A DNA stretch of 64,000 bases from the NCBI RefSeq assembly GCF_001457815.1, contig NZ_LN898216.1:124001-188000 (forward strand), written 5' to 3'. Below, in pieces: positions 49,324-57,412 of the stretch. The notes under the pieces are model-generated. The model did not search any database and was not told the origin of the DNA. It worked only from the letters and a program-made list of their open reading frames with translations. Origin of the DNA: Vitreoscilla massiliensis. Its GTDB lineage: Bacteria > Pseudomonadota > Gammaproteobacteria > Burkholderiales > Neisseriaceae. The stretch's first letter is position 1. Every line of letters starts with the position of its first letter. The translations under genes and the position numbers were made by a program.

Positions 49324-49779
49324 TTAAGTCGGTGTGGCCATGCGCAATATCAATACCGGCACACCCGCTTGGCGTATCACGTCTTGTGCCACCGAGCCCA
49401 TCAACAAATGCTTCACACCGCTAAAACCGTGCGTGCCCATCACCACCAAGTCGCAATGCCATTCATTCAGTTTGCTCACCAGTAAAGACGCCACTTTTTC
49501 GCCCACCGCTTCCAACACCGTGTGCTCGGCCTGTACATCACTGTACTCGGCCATAATCGGTTTGGCGCGTTCAAACACCGCTTTGGCCGTGTCGGCGCTG
49601 GCCATGGCCAATTCTTCGCTGCGCAGAAAACTCGCGCCCGACCATGAAAATTGCGCCAAATCGACCACATGCACGATGTGCAAGACCCCACCGGTCATGC
49701 GCCCCATCTTGCAAGCCTCAACCAAAGCCAATAAAGCGGCCTGACTGTCATCAAAAGGAACCAGAATGTGCTGATACAT
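49324..49779 (-). CDS. Universal stress protein UspA family
   Basis: The 151-residue single-domain protein starts MYQHILVPFDDSQAALLALVEA and ends with the ATP-binding signature DLVVMGTHGFSGVKHLLMGSVAQDVIRQAGVPVLIL (G-2x-G-9x-G-S/T). Members bind ATP and help survival under starvation and stress. ATG 49779 has a strong AAGGAGG upstream; the longer frame to 49854 lacks any. It is divergent from the thioesterase gene. Confidence 0.92.
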   Translation of the reverse strand: MYQHILVPFDDSQAALLALVEACKMGRMTGGVLHIVHVVDLAQFSWSGASFLRSEELAMASADTAKAVFERAKPIMAEYSDVQAEHTVLEAVGEKVASLLVSKLNEWHCDLVVMGTHGFSGVKHLLMGSVAQDVIRQAGVPVLILRMATPT

Positions 49780-49856
49780 ATTGACCTCCTTGCGCAAATA
49801 GCATAAAAACAGCTTAACATATTTCGCACCCCCTGCCAGCCACAAGGACAGCAAAC

Positions 49857-50288
49857 ATGAGCCGCGTCAAAATTGATTTACCCAATACTTGGCATTACCA
49901 AACCCAAATCACCGTGCAAATTGGTGACATCAATTATGGCAACCATTTGAGCAACGATGCGTTTTTGCGTTTGGCGCATGAGGCGCGTTTGCGCTTTCTC
50001 AAACACCACCATTACACCGAGATGGACATAGACGGGATGGGTTTGATTATGGCCGATGCTGCGATACAATTTAAGAATCAAGCGTTTCACGGCGATGAAC
50101 TCAACATCCGCGTCGCCGTTACCGACATAGGCCGTGCCGGCTTTACCCTTATTTACCTGTTTGAGCGTGCATCTGACGCGCAACAAATTGCCCGAATCAA
50201 AAACGGCATGGTATTTTACGACTATCAACAACAAAGTGTTGCCAACACGCCCGCAGCCTTTCAAGCGGCGTTTGCCACTACCGACTGA
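49857..50288 (+). CDS. Hotdog-fold acyl-CoA thioesterase (4HBT family)
   Basis: The 143-residue protein has the 4-hydroxybenzoyl-CoA thioesterase pattern IGDINYGNHLSNDAFLRLAHEARLRFLK, with the DxNxxxHxxN-like active-site stretch. The central helix and beta strands (ADAAIQFKNQAFHGDELNIRVAV) follow. These enzymes hydrolyse acyl-CoA thioesters, like YbgC or FadM. The ribosome site is AAGGAC. It heads a unit with the terB-like and xerC genes, 10 bases before the former. Confidence 0.85.
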   Translation: MSRVKIDLPNTWHYQTQITVQIGDINYGNHLSNDAFLRLAHEARLRFLKHHHYTEMDIDGMGLIMADAAIQFKNQAFHGDELNIRVAVTDIGRAGFTLIYLFERASDAQQIARIKNGMVFYDYQQQSVANTPAAFQAAFATTD

Positions 50289-50298
50289 GGAAAAACCC

Positions 50299-50715
50299 AT
50301 GCGTTCGTATCCTGAAAACAGCCCCCAAGCCCGTGCCCGCATTTTAGCCATGTGCTTATTGGCTGACAGCGATTTAGATGAAGAAGAATTGGAACGTTTA
50401 AGCGAAAAAAACGTGTACCAATTGGTGGATTTGACCCCATTGGAATTCATGCAAGTGTTGCGTGATTATTTGCACGACTTGAGCAACAAACTCAACACAG
50501 CGGAAGCTCGCGTGTCCATGCTTGAGCCTGAGCAAGTGAACAAAATTTTGGCCGAAGTCACCGAGCGCCCAAGCCGCATCGCGGTATTGGCCACCGCCTT
50601 GTCCTTATGCAAAGGCGACCATGCGCTAAACCCTGCTGAATTGGCCTTGTTCCAACACATCATGGGCCAATGGCAATTGGACTTAACCGACTTGGAAATC
50701 GAAGTCTCTCGATGA
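50299..50715 (+). CDS. TerB-family protein
   Basis: The 138-residue, all-helical acidic protein has the TerB-like pattern ARILAMCLLADSDLDEEELERLSEK and later ALSLCKGDHALNPAELALFQHIMGQWQLD. TerB folds bind metals and occur in tellurite-resistance and stress networks; the role of stand-alone copies is not settled. Here it lies between the thioesterase and xerC, overlapping xerC by four bases (ATGA). ATG 50299 has GAGGAAA upstream; the longer frame to 50134 overlaps the thioesterase. Confidence 0.75.
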   Translation: MRSYPENSPQARARILAMCLLADSDLDEEELERLSEKNVYQLVDLTPLEFMQVLRDYLHDLSNKLNTAEARVSMLEPEQVNKILAEVTERPSRIAVLATALSLCKGDHALNPAELALFQHIMGQWQLDLTDLEIEVSR

Positions 50716-51629
50716 GCACCCCGCACACATTGGCCGCATTTCGCGCCCAGATTGCGCCGTTCCTAGAGCGCATGCAGCAACGCAATCTGTCCGAACTGAG
50801 CATCAATGCCTATCGGCGTGATTTGCAGCAATTGTGCAGCCTGTTGGCAGAGAAGTTAACTGAAGACCAAGAACTGGCGGCTATGCATTTGCGCCAAGTG
50901 TTGATGCGTTTGAGCCAAAAAAGCTTAAACCCTCGCAGCTTGGGGCGCAAAATCAGCGTGTGGAAGCAATACGCGCAGTTTTTGCGCCAGTTTCACGATT
51001 GGGAAATTGATTTGAGTGTTGGCCTGAAAGCACCCAAAACCAACACCCGTTTGCCCAAAGCCGTACCAGCCGAACCGCTGAACCAATGGTTTAGCCATGG
51101 CGCCGACAAAGACGATGCCATGGCCATCCGCGACCAAGCCATGTTTGAACTGTTGTATGGTTGCGGTCTGCGCCTGTCTGAATTGCGCGCGTTGGATTTG
51201 AAAGATGTGCAATTGGAAGCTGGCTGGGTCAGCGTGCAAGGCAAAGGCAATAAGCAGCGCCAAGTGCCATTGGGCTTACAAGCGCGCTTGGCAGTCGAAG
51301 CGTATTTGCCTCTCAGGCAAGCCAACAGCAATGAAAACGCCTTGTTTACCTCACGTTTGGGCGCGCGCATCGGCCAGCGCCAAATTCAATTGCGCCTCGA
51401 TGCGTGGGCACAGCGCCAAAACAGCGACCGCCATTTGAGTCCGCACATGTTGCGTCACAGCTATGCCTCGCATGTGTTGCAAAGCTCGCACAACATCCGT
51501 GCCGTACAAGAATTGCTCGGCCACAAACAGCTGTCCACCACCCAAATTTACACCAGTTTGGACTTCAGCCACCTGTCTGAAGTCTACGATGCCGCCCATC
51601 CGCGCGCCAAAAAGCACAAGCCCAAATAA
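50712..51629 (+). CDS. xerC: Tyrosine recombinase XerC
   Basis: XerC with XerD resolves chromosome dimers at dif. The 305-residue protein has the N-terminal SAM-like domain and the catalytic set. Arg is in LLYGCGLRLSELRALDL, Lys in VQGKGNKQRQVPLG, His-x-x-Arg in SPHMLRHSYASHVL, a His in ELLGHKQLSTTQIYTSLD, and Tyr in QIYTSLDF. The ending HLSEVYDAAHPRAKK is typical of XerC and not XerD. It is translationally coupled to the TerB-like gene. Confidence 0.92.
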   Translation: MSTPHTLAAFRAQIAPFLERMQQRNLSELSINAYRRDLQQLCSLLAEKLTEDQELAAMHLRQVLMRLSQKSLNPRSLGRKISVWKQYAQFLRQFHDWEIDLSVGLKAPKTNTRLPKAVPAEPLNQWFSHGADKDDAMAIRDQAMFELLYGCGLRLSELRALDLKDVQLEAGWVSVQGKGNKQRQVPLGLQARLAVEAYLPLRQANSNENALFTSRLGARIGQRQIQLRLDAWAQRQNSDRHLSPHMLRHSYASHVLQSSHNIRAVQELLGHKQLSTTQIYTSLDFSHLSEVYDAAHPRAKKHKPK

Positions 51630-51680
51630 GCCGCATCGCTTATAATGGCGGCTGTTCATTGTTTTCAGGCCGCTTTTTAT

Positions 51681-52700
51681 ATGTATTCGCTGATTAAACC
51701 GCTGCTCTTTCAATTTGACGCTGAAAAAGCCCACCATCTGACCCTAGACAATCTGCAACGTGCGCACCGCTTTGGTTTGCTCAGCCATTTTGGCAACAAA
51801 GTAATGCCTTGCCCCAGCACCTTAATGGGTTTGTCTTTGAAAAACCCAGTTGGCTTGGCCGCTGGTTTGGACAAAAACGGCGAATACATCGATGCCTTGG
51901 CCGCTTTAGGCTTCGGTTTCATCGAAATCGGCACCATCACCCCGCGTCCACAAGACGGCAATCCCAAGCCACGCTTGTTCCGTCTGCCCGAGCACCAAGC
52001 CATCATCAACCGCATGGGTTTTAACAACCACGGTGTCGATGCCTTGATTGCCAATGTCAAACGCGCCAAATTCCAAGGCGTGCTCGGCATTAACATCGGC
52101 AAAAACGCCACCACACCGATTGAAAACGCCGTCGATGATTATTTGACTTGCCTGACCAAAGTCTATGATTACGCCAGTTACATCACCGTCAATATCTCCT
52201 CGCCCAACACCAAAAATCTGCGTGCCTTACAAAGCGAGGACGAATTGAGCAAATTATTGGGCGCTTTGAAAGACGAACAAGCGCGCTTGCAACAGCAACG
52301 CGGCCGCTATGTGCCTATGGCGGTGAAAATTGCCCCAGATTTGAATCTGGAAGAAATCGAAGCCATCGCCCAAGTGGTAACGCAAGTGGAAATGGACGGC
52401 GTCATCGCCACCAACACCACCATAGACAAATCGTCGTTGGGCAATCACCCTCTCGCCGGAGAAGCCGGCGGTTTGTCAGGTTTGCCCGTGCGTGCGCAAA
52501 GCGAATATGTGTTGCAACACTTGGTGTACGCCTTAAAAGGCAAGCTGCCTGTCATCGGTGTTGGCGGTATTGTCGCTGGCCAAGATGCGGCCACCAAAAA
52601 ACGCTTGGGCGCCAGCGCCGTGCAAGTGTACAGCGGCATGATTTACCAAGGCCCTAGCCTCATCGCCGACTGCGTGCGCGAGTGGGTGCACACACGCTGA
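51681..52700 (+). CDS. pyrD: Dihydroorotate dehydrogenase, class 2 (quinone)
   Basis: PyrD oxidises dihydroorotate to orotate with quinone as acceptor at the inner membrane, in pyrimidine synthesis. The 339-residue protein has the class 2 N-terminal extension (MYSLIKPLLFQFDAEKAHHLTLDNLQRA). The core follows: NPVGLAAGLDKNGEYIDALAALGFGFIEIGTITPRPQDGNPKPR, the catalytic Ser in VNISSPNTKNLR, and GVGGIVAGQDA. ATG 51681 begins the family N-terminus but has no clear ribosome site; instead the reversed word TTTTCAGGCCGCTTTTT precedes it. Confidence 0.95.
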   Translation: MYSLIKPLLFQFDAEKAHHLTLDNLQRAHRFGLLSHFGNKVMPCPSTLMGLSLKNPVGLAAGLDKNGEYIDALAALGFGFIEIGTITPRPQDGNPKPRLFRLPEHQAIINRMGFNNHGVDALIANVKRAKFQGVLGINIGKNATTPIENAVDDYLTCLTKVYDYASYITVNISSPNTKNLRALQSEDELSKLLGALKDEQARLQQQRGRYVPMAVKIAPDLNLEEIEAIAQVVTQVEMDGVIATNTTIDKSSLGNHPLAGEAGGLSGLPVRAQSEYVLQHLVYALKGKLPVIGVGGIVAGQDAATKKRLGASAVQVYSGMIYQGPSLIADCVREWVHTR

Positions 52701-52724
52701 TTCAACCCATCTCCCATTTGTACC

Positions 52725-52757
52725 AAAGCGTCTTCTGCCCGTCAGAAGACGCTTTTT
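52725..52757. terminator. Terminator of pyrD
   Basis: Arms AAAGCGTCTTCTG (52725-52737) and the matching 52743-52755 with a 5-base loop, followed by a T run, 24 bases after the stop. It is not made of the uptake word. Confidence 0.85.
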
Positions 52758-52873
52758 GAACATTTTGGCTAATTTTTTGCCATAAAATTGCCGATTCAAA
52801 ATTTAGCCAAATGTTTAAATAATTTAAAATCAAATACTTACTAAATTTGAGTTTACTTGTATAGACAAATTCA

Positions 52874-52922
52874 TTGACTTGTTGCAGTGCTCACTCCTAG
52901 CATGATTTCATATTTTGAAATC
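52874..52922 (+). promoter_or_regulatory. Candidate promoter and hairpin before the permease-PhyH pair
   Basis: TTGACT (52874-52879) and TAGCAT (52898-52903), 18 bases apart, form a plausible sigma-70 promoter. Directly after it lies the inverted repeat GATTTCA-TATTT-TGAAATC (52904-52922), which could be an operator or a leader hairpin. The whole 52760-52947 spacer is AT-rich. Confidence 0.5.
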
Positions 52923-52947
52923 GTCAATGCATTGCAAAGGAAGAAAA

Positions 52948-54291
52948 ATGAATTCTGTTGTGATTGCTGTCTTTATTGTCGTGATTTTAAGTTTGATGCG
53001 AGTGTCTGTGGTGTTGTCACTGATGGTCGGTGCCATCATTGCCGGTTTGCTCTCAGGCATGGACATCAAAGCCGTGGTAGAGGCTTTCAATGCTGGTTTG
53101 GGTGGTGGCGCGCCCATCGCCTTGGCTTATGCCACGTTAGGTGCGTTTGCGGTGGTGTTGTCACGCACAGGCATTACCCAACACCTGTCCGATTGGCTGA
53201 TTGGCAAAGTGAATCACAAAGTCACTTTGGGTCAATCGCCGAACAACATCAAATGGGCCTTGTACATCGGTTTAATCTTGGTGGGCTTTACCTCAGGCAC
53301 CATCATCCCCGTGCACATTGCCTTCATACCCATTTTGATTCCGCCGCTTTTGCATGTGATGAACAAATTGCAATTGGACAGACGCGCCGTTGCCTGTGCC
53401 ATCACGTTTTCTTTGATTGTGATGTACATGACGTTCCCCATCGGATATGGGGTGATTTACCTCAATGACATCATGATCAGCAACATCAATAAAGCAGGTG
53501 CCGCCTTAAATTTCAGCGTGGACAAATCCATAGCCACACCTGCCATGTTGATTCCGTCTTCTGGCATGGTCATCGGCTTAATCATCGCCTTGTTCATCAG
53601 CTATCGCAAAAAGCGCACCTATTCCGATTTGCCCATTGAAGGTTTGGACAATGCTGCTGCGCCGCGCGTGCTACAAACATGGCAAAAAGCCTTGGTATTA
53701 TTGGGCATCGTGCTGGCCTTGATTACCCAACTTTGGACAGGCTCGATGATTTTCGGAGGCTTGGTCGGCTTTGCCATTGTGTCGATGAGCGGTGTCATCA
53801 AATGGCAAGAACAAGACCATGTGTTCACACAAGGCATGCGCCTAATGGCCATGGTAGGATTCATCATGATTACCGCCACTGGTTTTGCCGCAGTGATGAC
53901 GGCCACCGGCGATGTGCCTGCTTTGGTGGAATCTTCCGTGGCCATCATCGGTGACAACAAAGGTTTGGCCGCCTTTATGATGTTGCTCATCGGCCTGTTT
54001 GTCACCATGGGCATCGGTTCGTCTTTCTCGACCGTGCCGATTTTAACCGCCATTTATGTGCCCTTATGTGTGTCGTTTGGTTTCTCACCCATGGCGACAG
54101 TTGCCATCATTGGGGCGGCGGGTGCCTTGGGTGATGCAGGCTCGCCCGCTTCAGACTCTACCCTCGGCCCCACAGCCGGCCTGAACGCCGATGGTCAACA
54201 CGACCATATGTGGGACACGGTCGTGCCCACCTTCATACACTACAATTTACCGTTGATTTGTACCGGCTGGATTGCCGCCATGGTTTTATAA
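52948..54291 (+). CDS. Na+/H+ antiporter-family permease (COG2056-like)
   Basis: The 447-residue protein has about 12 hydrophobic helices: MNSVVIAVFIVVILSLMRVSVVLSLMVGAIIAGLLSG at the N-terminus, an ALAYATLGAFAVVLSRTGI segment, and GAAGALGDAGSPASDSTLGPTAGLNADGQHDHMWDTVVPT near the C-terminus. The last segment is typical of the YuiF-type family, annotated as Na+/H+ antiporters but including amino acid (histidine) transporters. ATG 52948 has AAAGGAAG upstream. The PhyH-like oxygenase gene follows after 12 bases, so the two likely act on the same compound. Confidence 0.82.
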   Translation: MNSVVIAVFIVVILSLMRVSVVLSLMVGAIIAGLLSGMDIKAVVEAFNAGLGGGAPIALAYATLGAFAVVLSRTGITQHLSDWLIGKVNHKVTLGQSPNNIKWALYIGLILVGFTSGTIIPVHIAFIPILIPPLLHVMNKLQLDRRAVACAITFSLIVMYMTFPIGYGVIYLNDIMISNINKAGAALNFSVDKSIATPAMLIPSSGMVIGLIIALFISYRKKRTYSDLPIEGLDNAAAPRVLQTWQKALVLLGIVLALITQLWTGSMIFGGLVGFAIVSMSGVIKWQEQDHVFTQGMRLMAMVGFIMITATGFAAVMTATGDVPALVESSVAIIGDNKGLAAFMMLLIGLFVTMGIGSSFSTVPILTAIYVPLCVSFGFSPMATVAIIGAAGALGDAGSPASDSTLGPTAGLNADGQHDHMWDTVVPTFIHYNLPLICTGWIAAMVL

Positions 54292-54303
54292 AGGAAAACA
54301 CCC

Positions 54304-55119
54304 ATGTCTACCTCTGTATTTGCAATAGAAGACCAATTGATAGCTGACTTCGCCCGCGATGGCGTGGTGGTGGTGCGCGGCTTGGTGAAGCCCGAAATGA
54401 TAGAACTGCTGGCCCGTGGCATAGACAAAAACATCGCCACACCCAGCCCGCGCGCCAAAACCGCCAGTCAAGCCGATGACCCCGGCTGGTTTTTTGAGGA
54501 TTTTTGCAATTGGCAACACATACCCGAATACCGCGAATTCATTTTCAACACACCAATAGCCGCAGCCGCAGCGCAACTGATGCAAAGCCAACAAGTGCGA
54601 CTGTATCACGACCATACTTTGGTCAAAACCGCCGGTACACAACAGCCAACACCATGGCACCAAGACCAGCCGTATTACAATATTGATGGCCGCCAAAACA
54701 TCAGCATGTGGTTGCCGGTCGATCCCGTGCCACGCGCCGCGACGTTGGAATTTGTCGGCGGTTCCCACTTAGGCCCTTGGTTGATGCCACGCTCGTTTAT
54801 GGACAAACAGGCCAAATGGTTCCCCGAAGGCAGCTTGCAAGACTTGCCCGATATTGAAGCCGACCGCAGTGTGCACAATATCTTGGGCTGGGAATTACAA
54901 CCTGGTGACGCGGTGTTTTTCCACATGTTGGCACTGCACTCATCCCAAGGCTCGGCCACCACCCGTCGCGTCTTTTCGGTGCGTTTCTTGGGCGACGACA
55001 TCACCCATGCGCCAAGGCAGTGGGTGACGTCACCGGAATTCCCCGGCTTGGCCGAGCGCTTGCCCGCAGGTGCTGCAATGCACGATGAGGATTTGTTCCC
55101 CTTGTTGTACAGCGCCTAA
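54304..55119 (+). CDS. Phytanoyl-CoA dioxygenase (PhyH) family protein
   Basis: The 271-residue Fe(II)/2-oxoglutarate dioxygenase has the iron ligands His and Asp in PTPWHQDQPYYNIDG and a distal His in HMLALHSSQGSATTRRVFSVRFLGDD, where an Arg for 2-oxoglutarate follows. The pattern is that of PhyH proteins, which hydroxylate acids, amino acids (as ectoine hydroxylase does) or antibiotic precursors. It is 12 bases after the permease gene with an AAAGGAAAAC ribosome site, and a terminator follows. The substrate is probably what the permease carries. Confidence 0.85.
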   Translation: MSTSVFAIEDQLIADFARDGVVVVRGLVKPEMIELLARGIDKNIATPSPRAKTASQADDPGWFFEDFCNWQHIPEYREFIFNTPIAAAAAQLMQSQQVRLYHDHTLVKTAGTQQPTPWHQDQPYYNIDGRQNISMWLPVDPVPRAATLEFVGGSHLGPWLMPRSFMDKQAKWFPEGSLQDLPDIEADRSVHNILGWELQPGDAVFFHMLALHSSQGSATTRRVFSVRFLGDDITHAPRQWVTSPEFPGLAERLPAGAAMHDEDLFPLLYSA

Positions 55120-55145
55120 AACCCATCTGTTCGTATGTTCGATGC

Positions 55146-55176
55146 GGCTGCCAGCTATGCTGTTGGCAGCCTTTTT
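55146..55176 (+). terminator. Terminator of the permease-PhyH unit
   Basis: Arms GGCTGCCA (55146-55153) and TGGCAGCC (55164-55171) with a 10-base loop, then a T run. Confidence 0.8.
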
Positions 55177-55227
55177 CTTTGTCTGTGAGGCTGTTACCAT
55201 GTCGTTTTCTTTCTGAAATGTCAGACC

Positions 55228-55686
55228 ATGCCCGCCCTACAATTTGAAAGCAGCTCCATGGTGTTGGTGGCCTTAATTGGCCTCGGCGTCTTGAGCCACA
55301 ATGCTTCCATCACCATCGCCGCCTGCGTGTTATTGCTGTGCCAACAAACCGCCTTGGCGCAATACCTGCCGTGGATACAGAAGAACGGCCTTAACATCGG
55401 CATCATCATCCTCACCATAGGCGTGTTGGCGCCCTTGGCTTCCGGCAGTTTGAAAGTACCCGGTTTTATGGCCATCGTGACCAATTGGCAATTATTGGTG
55501 GCCATCAGCGTCGGCATCGTCGTTGCTTGGCTGGGTGGTCGGGGTGTGGGCTTGATGAGTGCACAACCCTTGCTGGTAACCGGCTTGCTGCTTGGCACCA
55601 TCATTGGTGTGGCGGTATTCCGTGGCGTACCGGTGGGGCCTTTGATTGCCGCAGGGCTGTTGTCTTTATTGGTGCAACCCCATTAA
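55228..55686 (+). CDS. DUF441 (YeaL-like) membrane protein
   Basis: The 152-residue protein has four hydrophobic helices (MVLVALIGLGVLSHNASITIAACVLLL, NGLNIGIIILTIGVLAPLASG, WQLLVAISVGIVVAWLGG, TGLLLGTIIGVAVFRGVPVGPLIAAGLLSLL). Its sequence matches the DUF441/YeaL family, whose function is unknown. The GVPVGPLIAAGLL ending is typical. It is a single gene followed by an uptake-word hairpin. Confidence 0.85.
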   Translation: MPALQFESSSMVLVALIGLGVLSHNASITIAACVLLLCQQTALAQYLPWIQKNGLNIGIIILTIGVLAPLASGSLKVPGFMAIVTNWQLLVAISVGIVVAWLGGRGVGLMSAQPLLVTGLLLGTIIGVAVFRGVPVGPLIAAGLLSLLVQPH

Positions 55687-55708
55687 ACCACTCCTATAAG
55701 CTCTCAAT

Positions 55709-55740
55709 GCGGCCTGTAAATGTTTACAGGCCACTTGTTT
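55709..55740. terminator. Uptake-word inverted pair after the DUF441 gene
   Basis: Arms 55709-55720 and 55723-55734 with one mismatch (CCAC for CCGC) and a 2-base loop, followed by a T-rich tail. Confidence 0.7.
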
Positions 55741-55877
55741 GTTTACTTAGCCTTCTTTTCAATGCCCTGTTTGAGCAGCGATTTTTTGCACACAGCGCTT
55801 ACATCGCTCACGCGCTTGGTTATATACTCAAGGTCAGCTTGTTTACCCATCCCTCTTTTTTCGCAGGACGATGACAC

Positions 55878-56834
55878 ATGGCAGACACTCATTACCAAAC
55901 CTTGGGCGTGGCACGCGATGCCGATGCCGACACCATCAAAAAAGCCTACCGCAAGTTGGCGCGCAAATACCACCCTGATTTAAGCAAAGAACCCGACGCG
56001 CAAGAGAAAATGCAGGCGATTAACATCGCCTACGAAACCTTGAGCGATGCTGACAAAAAAGCCGAATACGATTACCTGCTCGACCATCCGCATGCGTTTC
56101 AAGGCGGCAGTAGCGCAGGTGGACAGAGCTTTGACAGCAAGGCCTATGAACAACACTTTCACTATGGCGATGGGCAAGATTTCAGTGGTTTTGAAGACTT
56201 GTTTGGCCGCTTTGGTGCCGGCTTTGGTGGTGGCAACAGCCGCGCGCGCACGCAGCGTGAGCCACAATCATGGCGCGGCGAAGACCAACACGCCAGCATA
56301 GAAGTGGATTTGAGCGTGGCTTACAGCGGCGCCACCCAACAAATCGGCCTCAACATTCCCACTTACAATGCTTACGGTCAAGCCGAAATCCAGCGCAAAA
56401 CCCTGCAAGTGAAAATCCCCAAAGGGGTGAAACAAGGGCAAAGCATCCGTTTGGCTGGCCAAGGCCAAGCCGGTGTCAACGGCGGCGACCATGGCGATTT
56501 GTACATTGAAATCCACTACCGCACACCAGAAGGCATCAGCGTTGATGGTTTGGATGTGCTGGTCAATACCCATGTCTTACCGTGGGAAGCAGCGCTGGGC
56601 GGGCCGATTACGGTTAAAACCCCTGCCGGCGAGCTGCAAGTCAACATCCCCGCCGGCAGCCAAAGCGGCAAGAAATTGCGCCTCAAAGGCAAAGGCATAC
56701 CCAACAGCGCCGAAGCCGGCAATTTGTATTTGGTGTTAAACGTGGTGGTGCCGCCAGCGGTGACCGAGGCGCAAAAACAGGCTTATGCCGATTTGGCGGC
56801 TGCGTTTCCCAATTTCAATCCGCGCTCAGCCTAA
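55878..56834 (+). CDS. cbpA: Curved DNA-binding protein, DnaJ class
   Basis: CbpA is a DnaJ-type co-chaperone that stimulates DnaK and also binds curved DNA. The 318-residue protein has an N-terminal J domain (THYQTLGVARDADADTIKKAYRKLARKYHPD) with HPD at 32-34. A Gly/Phe-rich stretch follows (FEDLFGRFGAGFGGG), and then the C-terminal DnaJ domains with LQVKIPKGVKQGQSIRLAGQGQAG. There is no zinc-finger domain, as in CbpA. Ten bases later comes cbpM. Confidence 0.93.
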   Translation: MADTHYQTLGVARDADADTIKKAYRKLARKYHPDLSKEPDAQEKMQAINIAYETLSDADKKAEYDYLLDHPHAFQGGSSAGGQSFDSKAYEQHFHYGDGQDFSGFEDLFGRFGAGFGGGNSRARTQREPQSWRGEDQHASIEVDLSVAYSGATQQIGLNIPTYNAYGQAEIQRKTLQVKIPKGVKQGQSIRLAGQGQAGVNGGDHGDLYIEIHYRTPEGISVDGLDVLVNTHVLPWEAALGGPITVKTPAGELQVNIPAGSQSGKKLRLKGKGIPNSAEAGNLYLVLNVVVPPAVTEAQKQAYADLAAAFPNFNPRSA

Positions 56835-56843
56835 GGAGGCCGT

Positions 56844-57161
56844 ATGAAACACGTGAGTTTACACCACATCACCATCAGCGAAGTGTGTTATGCCGAAATC
56901 GTCGACGGCGCCCACACCTTGAGTTTCGAGCAATTTGTGCACGCCAGCGGCCAGGAGGCGGCGTGGGTATTGCAATTGTTTGAACACGATATTTTAAGCA
57001 GCGACACCGCGCCGCAAAGCCACCAATTTGTCAGCGATGAATTGGCGCGAGCGCGCACCGCCTTCCGTTTGCAACGCGATTTCGACGCCAGCTTGCAGGC
57101 AGTGGCGGTGATGTTGGATTTGTTAGAAGAAGTACAAGACTTGCGCAAACGCTTGTCTTAA
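56844..57161 (+). CDS. cbpM: Chaperone modulator CbpM
   Basis: CbpM binds the J domain of CbpA and inhibits its chaperone and DNA-binding activity. The 105-residue protein has the MerR-like N-terminal half (ITISEVCYAEIVDGAHTLSFEQFV) and a C-terminal helix (ARARTAFRLQRDFDASLQAVAVMLDLLEEVQDLRKRL), the normal CbpM plan. It follows cbpA with an AAGGAGG ribosome site and forms a two-gene operon. Confidence 0.9.
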   Translation: MKHVSLHHITISEVCYAEIVDGAHTLSFEQFVHASGQEAAWVLQLFEHDILSSDTAPQSHQFVSDELARARTAFRLQRDFDASLQAVAVMLDLLEEVQDLRKRLS

Positions 57162-57182
57162 GTATTTGAATAGGCATCAATG

Positions 57183-57222
57183 CGGCCTGTAAGCCCGATA
57201 TTAAGGCTTACAGGCCGTTTGT
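57183..57222. terminator. Uptake-word inverted pair after cbpM
   Basis: Arms CGGCCTGTAAGCC (57183-57195) and the matching 57205-57217 around a 9-base loop, 21 bases after the cbpM stop. Confidence 0.7.
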
Positions 57223-57279
57223 ATTGTTATCAGTGCTTTACTTTGAAGCTGCAAGATGTCCACATCAGCAACATCATCA

Positions 57280-57303
57280 AAGCGCGCCAAAATCAGCGCG
57301 CTT
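57280..57303. repeat. Inverted repeat in the cbpM downstream spacer
   Basis: AAGCGCGC (57280-57287) and GCGCGCTT (57296-57303) with an 8-base loop. The 57218-57412 spacer otherwise holds only one reversed uptake word near 57390-57403, and no gene. The function of the repeat is not clear. Confidence 0.4.
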
Positions 57304-57412
57304 CGCTGCGTTCAATCTCTCGCTGTCAGAGCTTCAGCCCAATGGTTAACACATGCACTACTCCATTACAACCCATCAGCCTAACCCATTTTACAGGCCG
57401 CTTAAACCCGGT

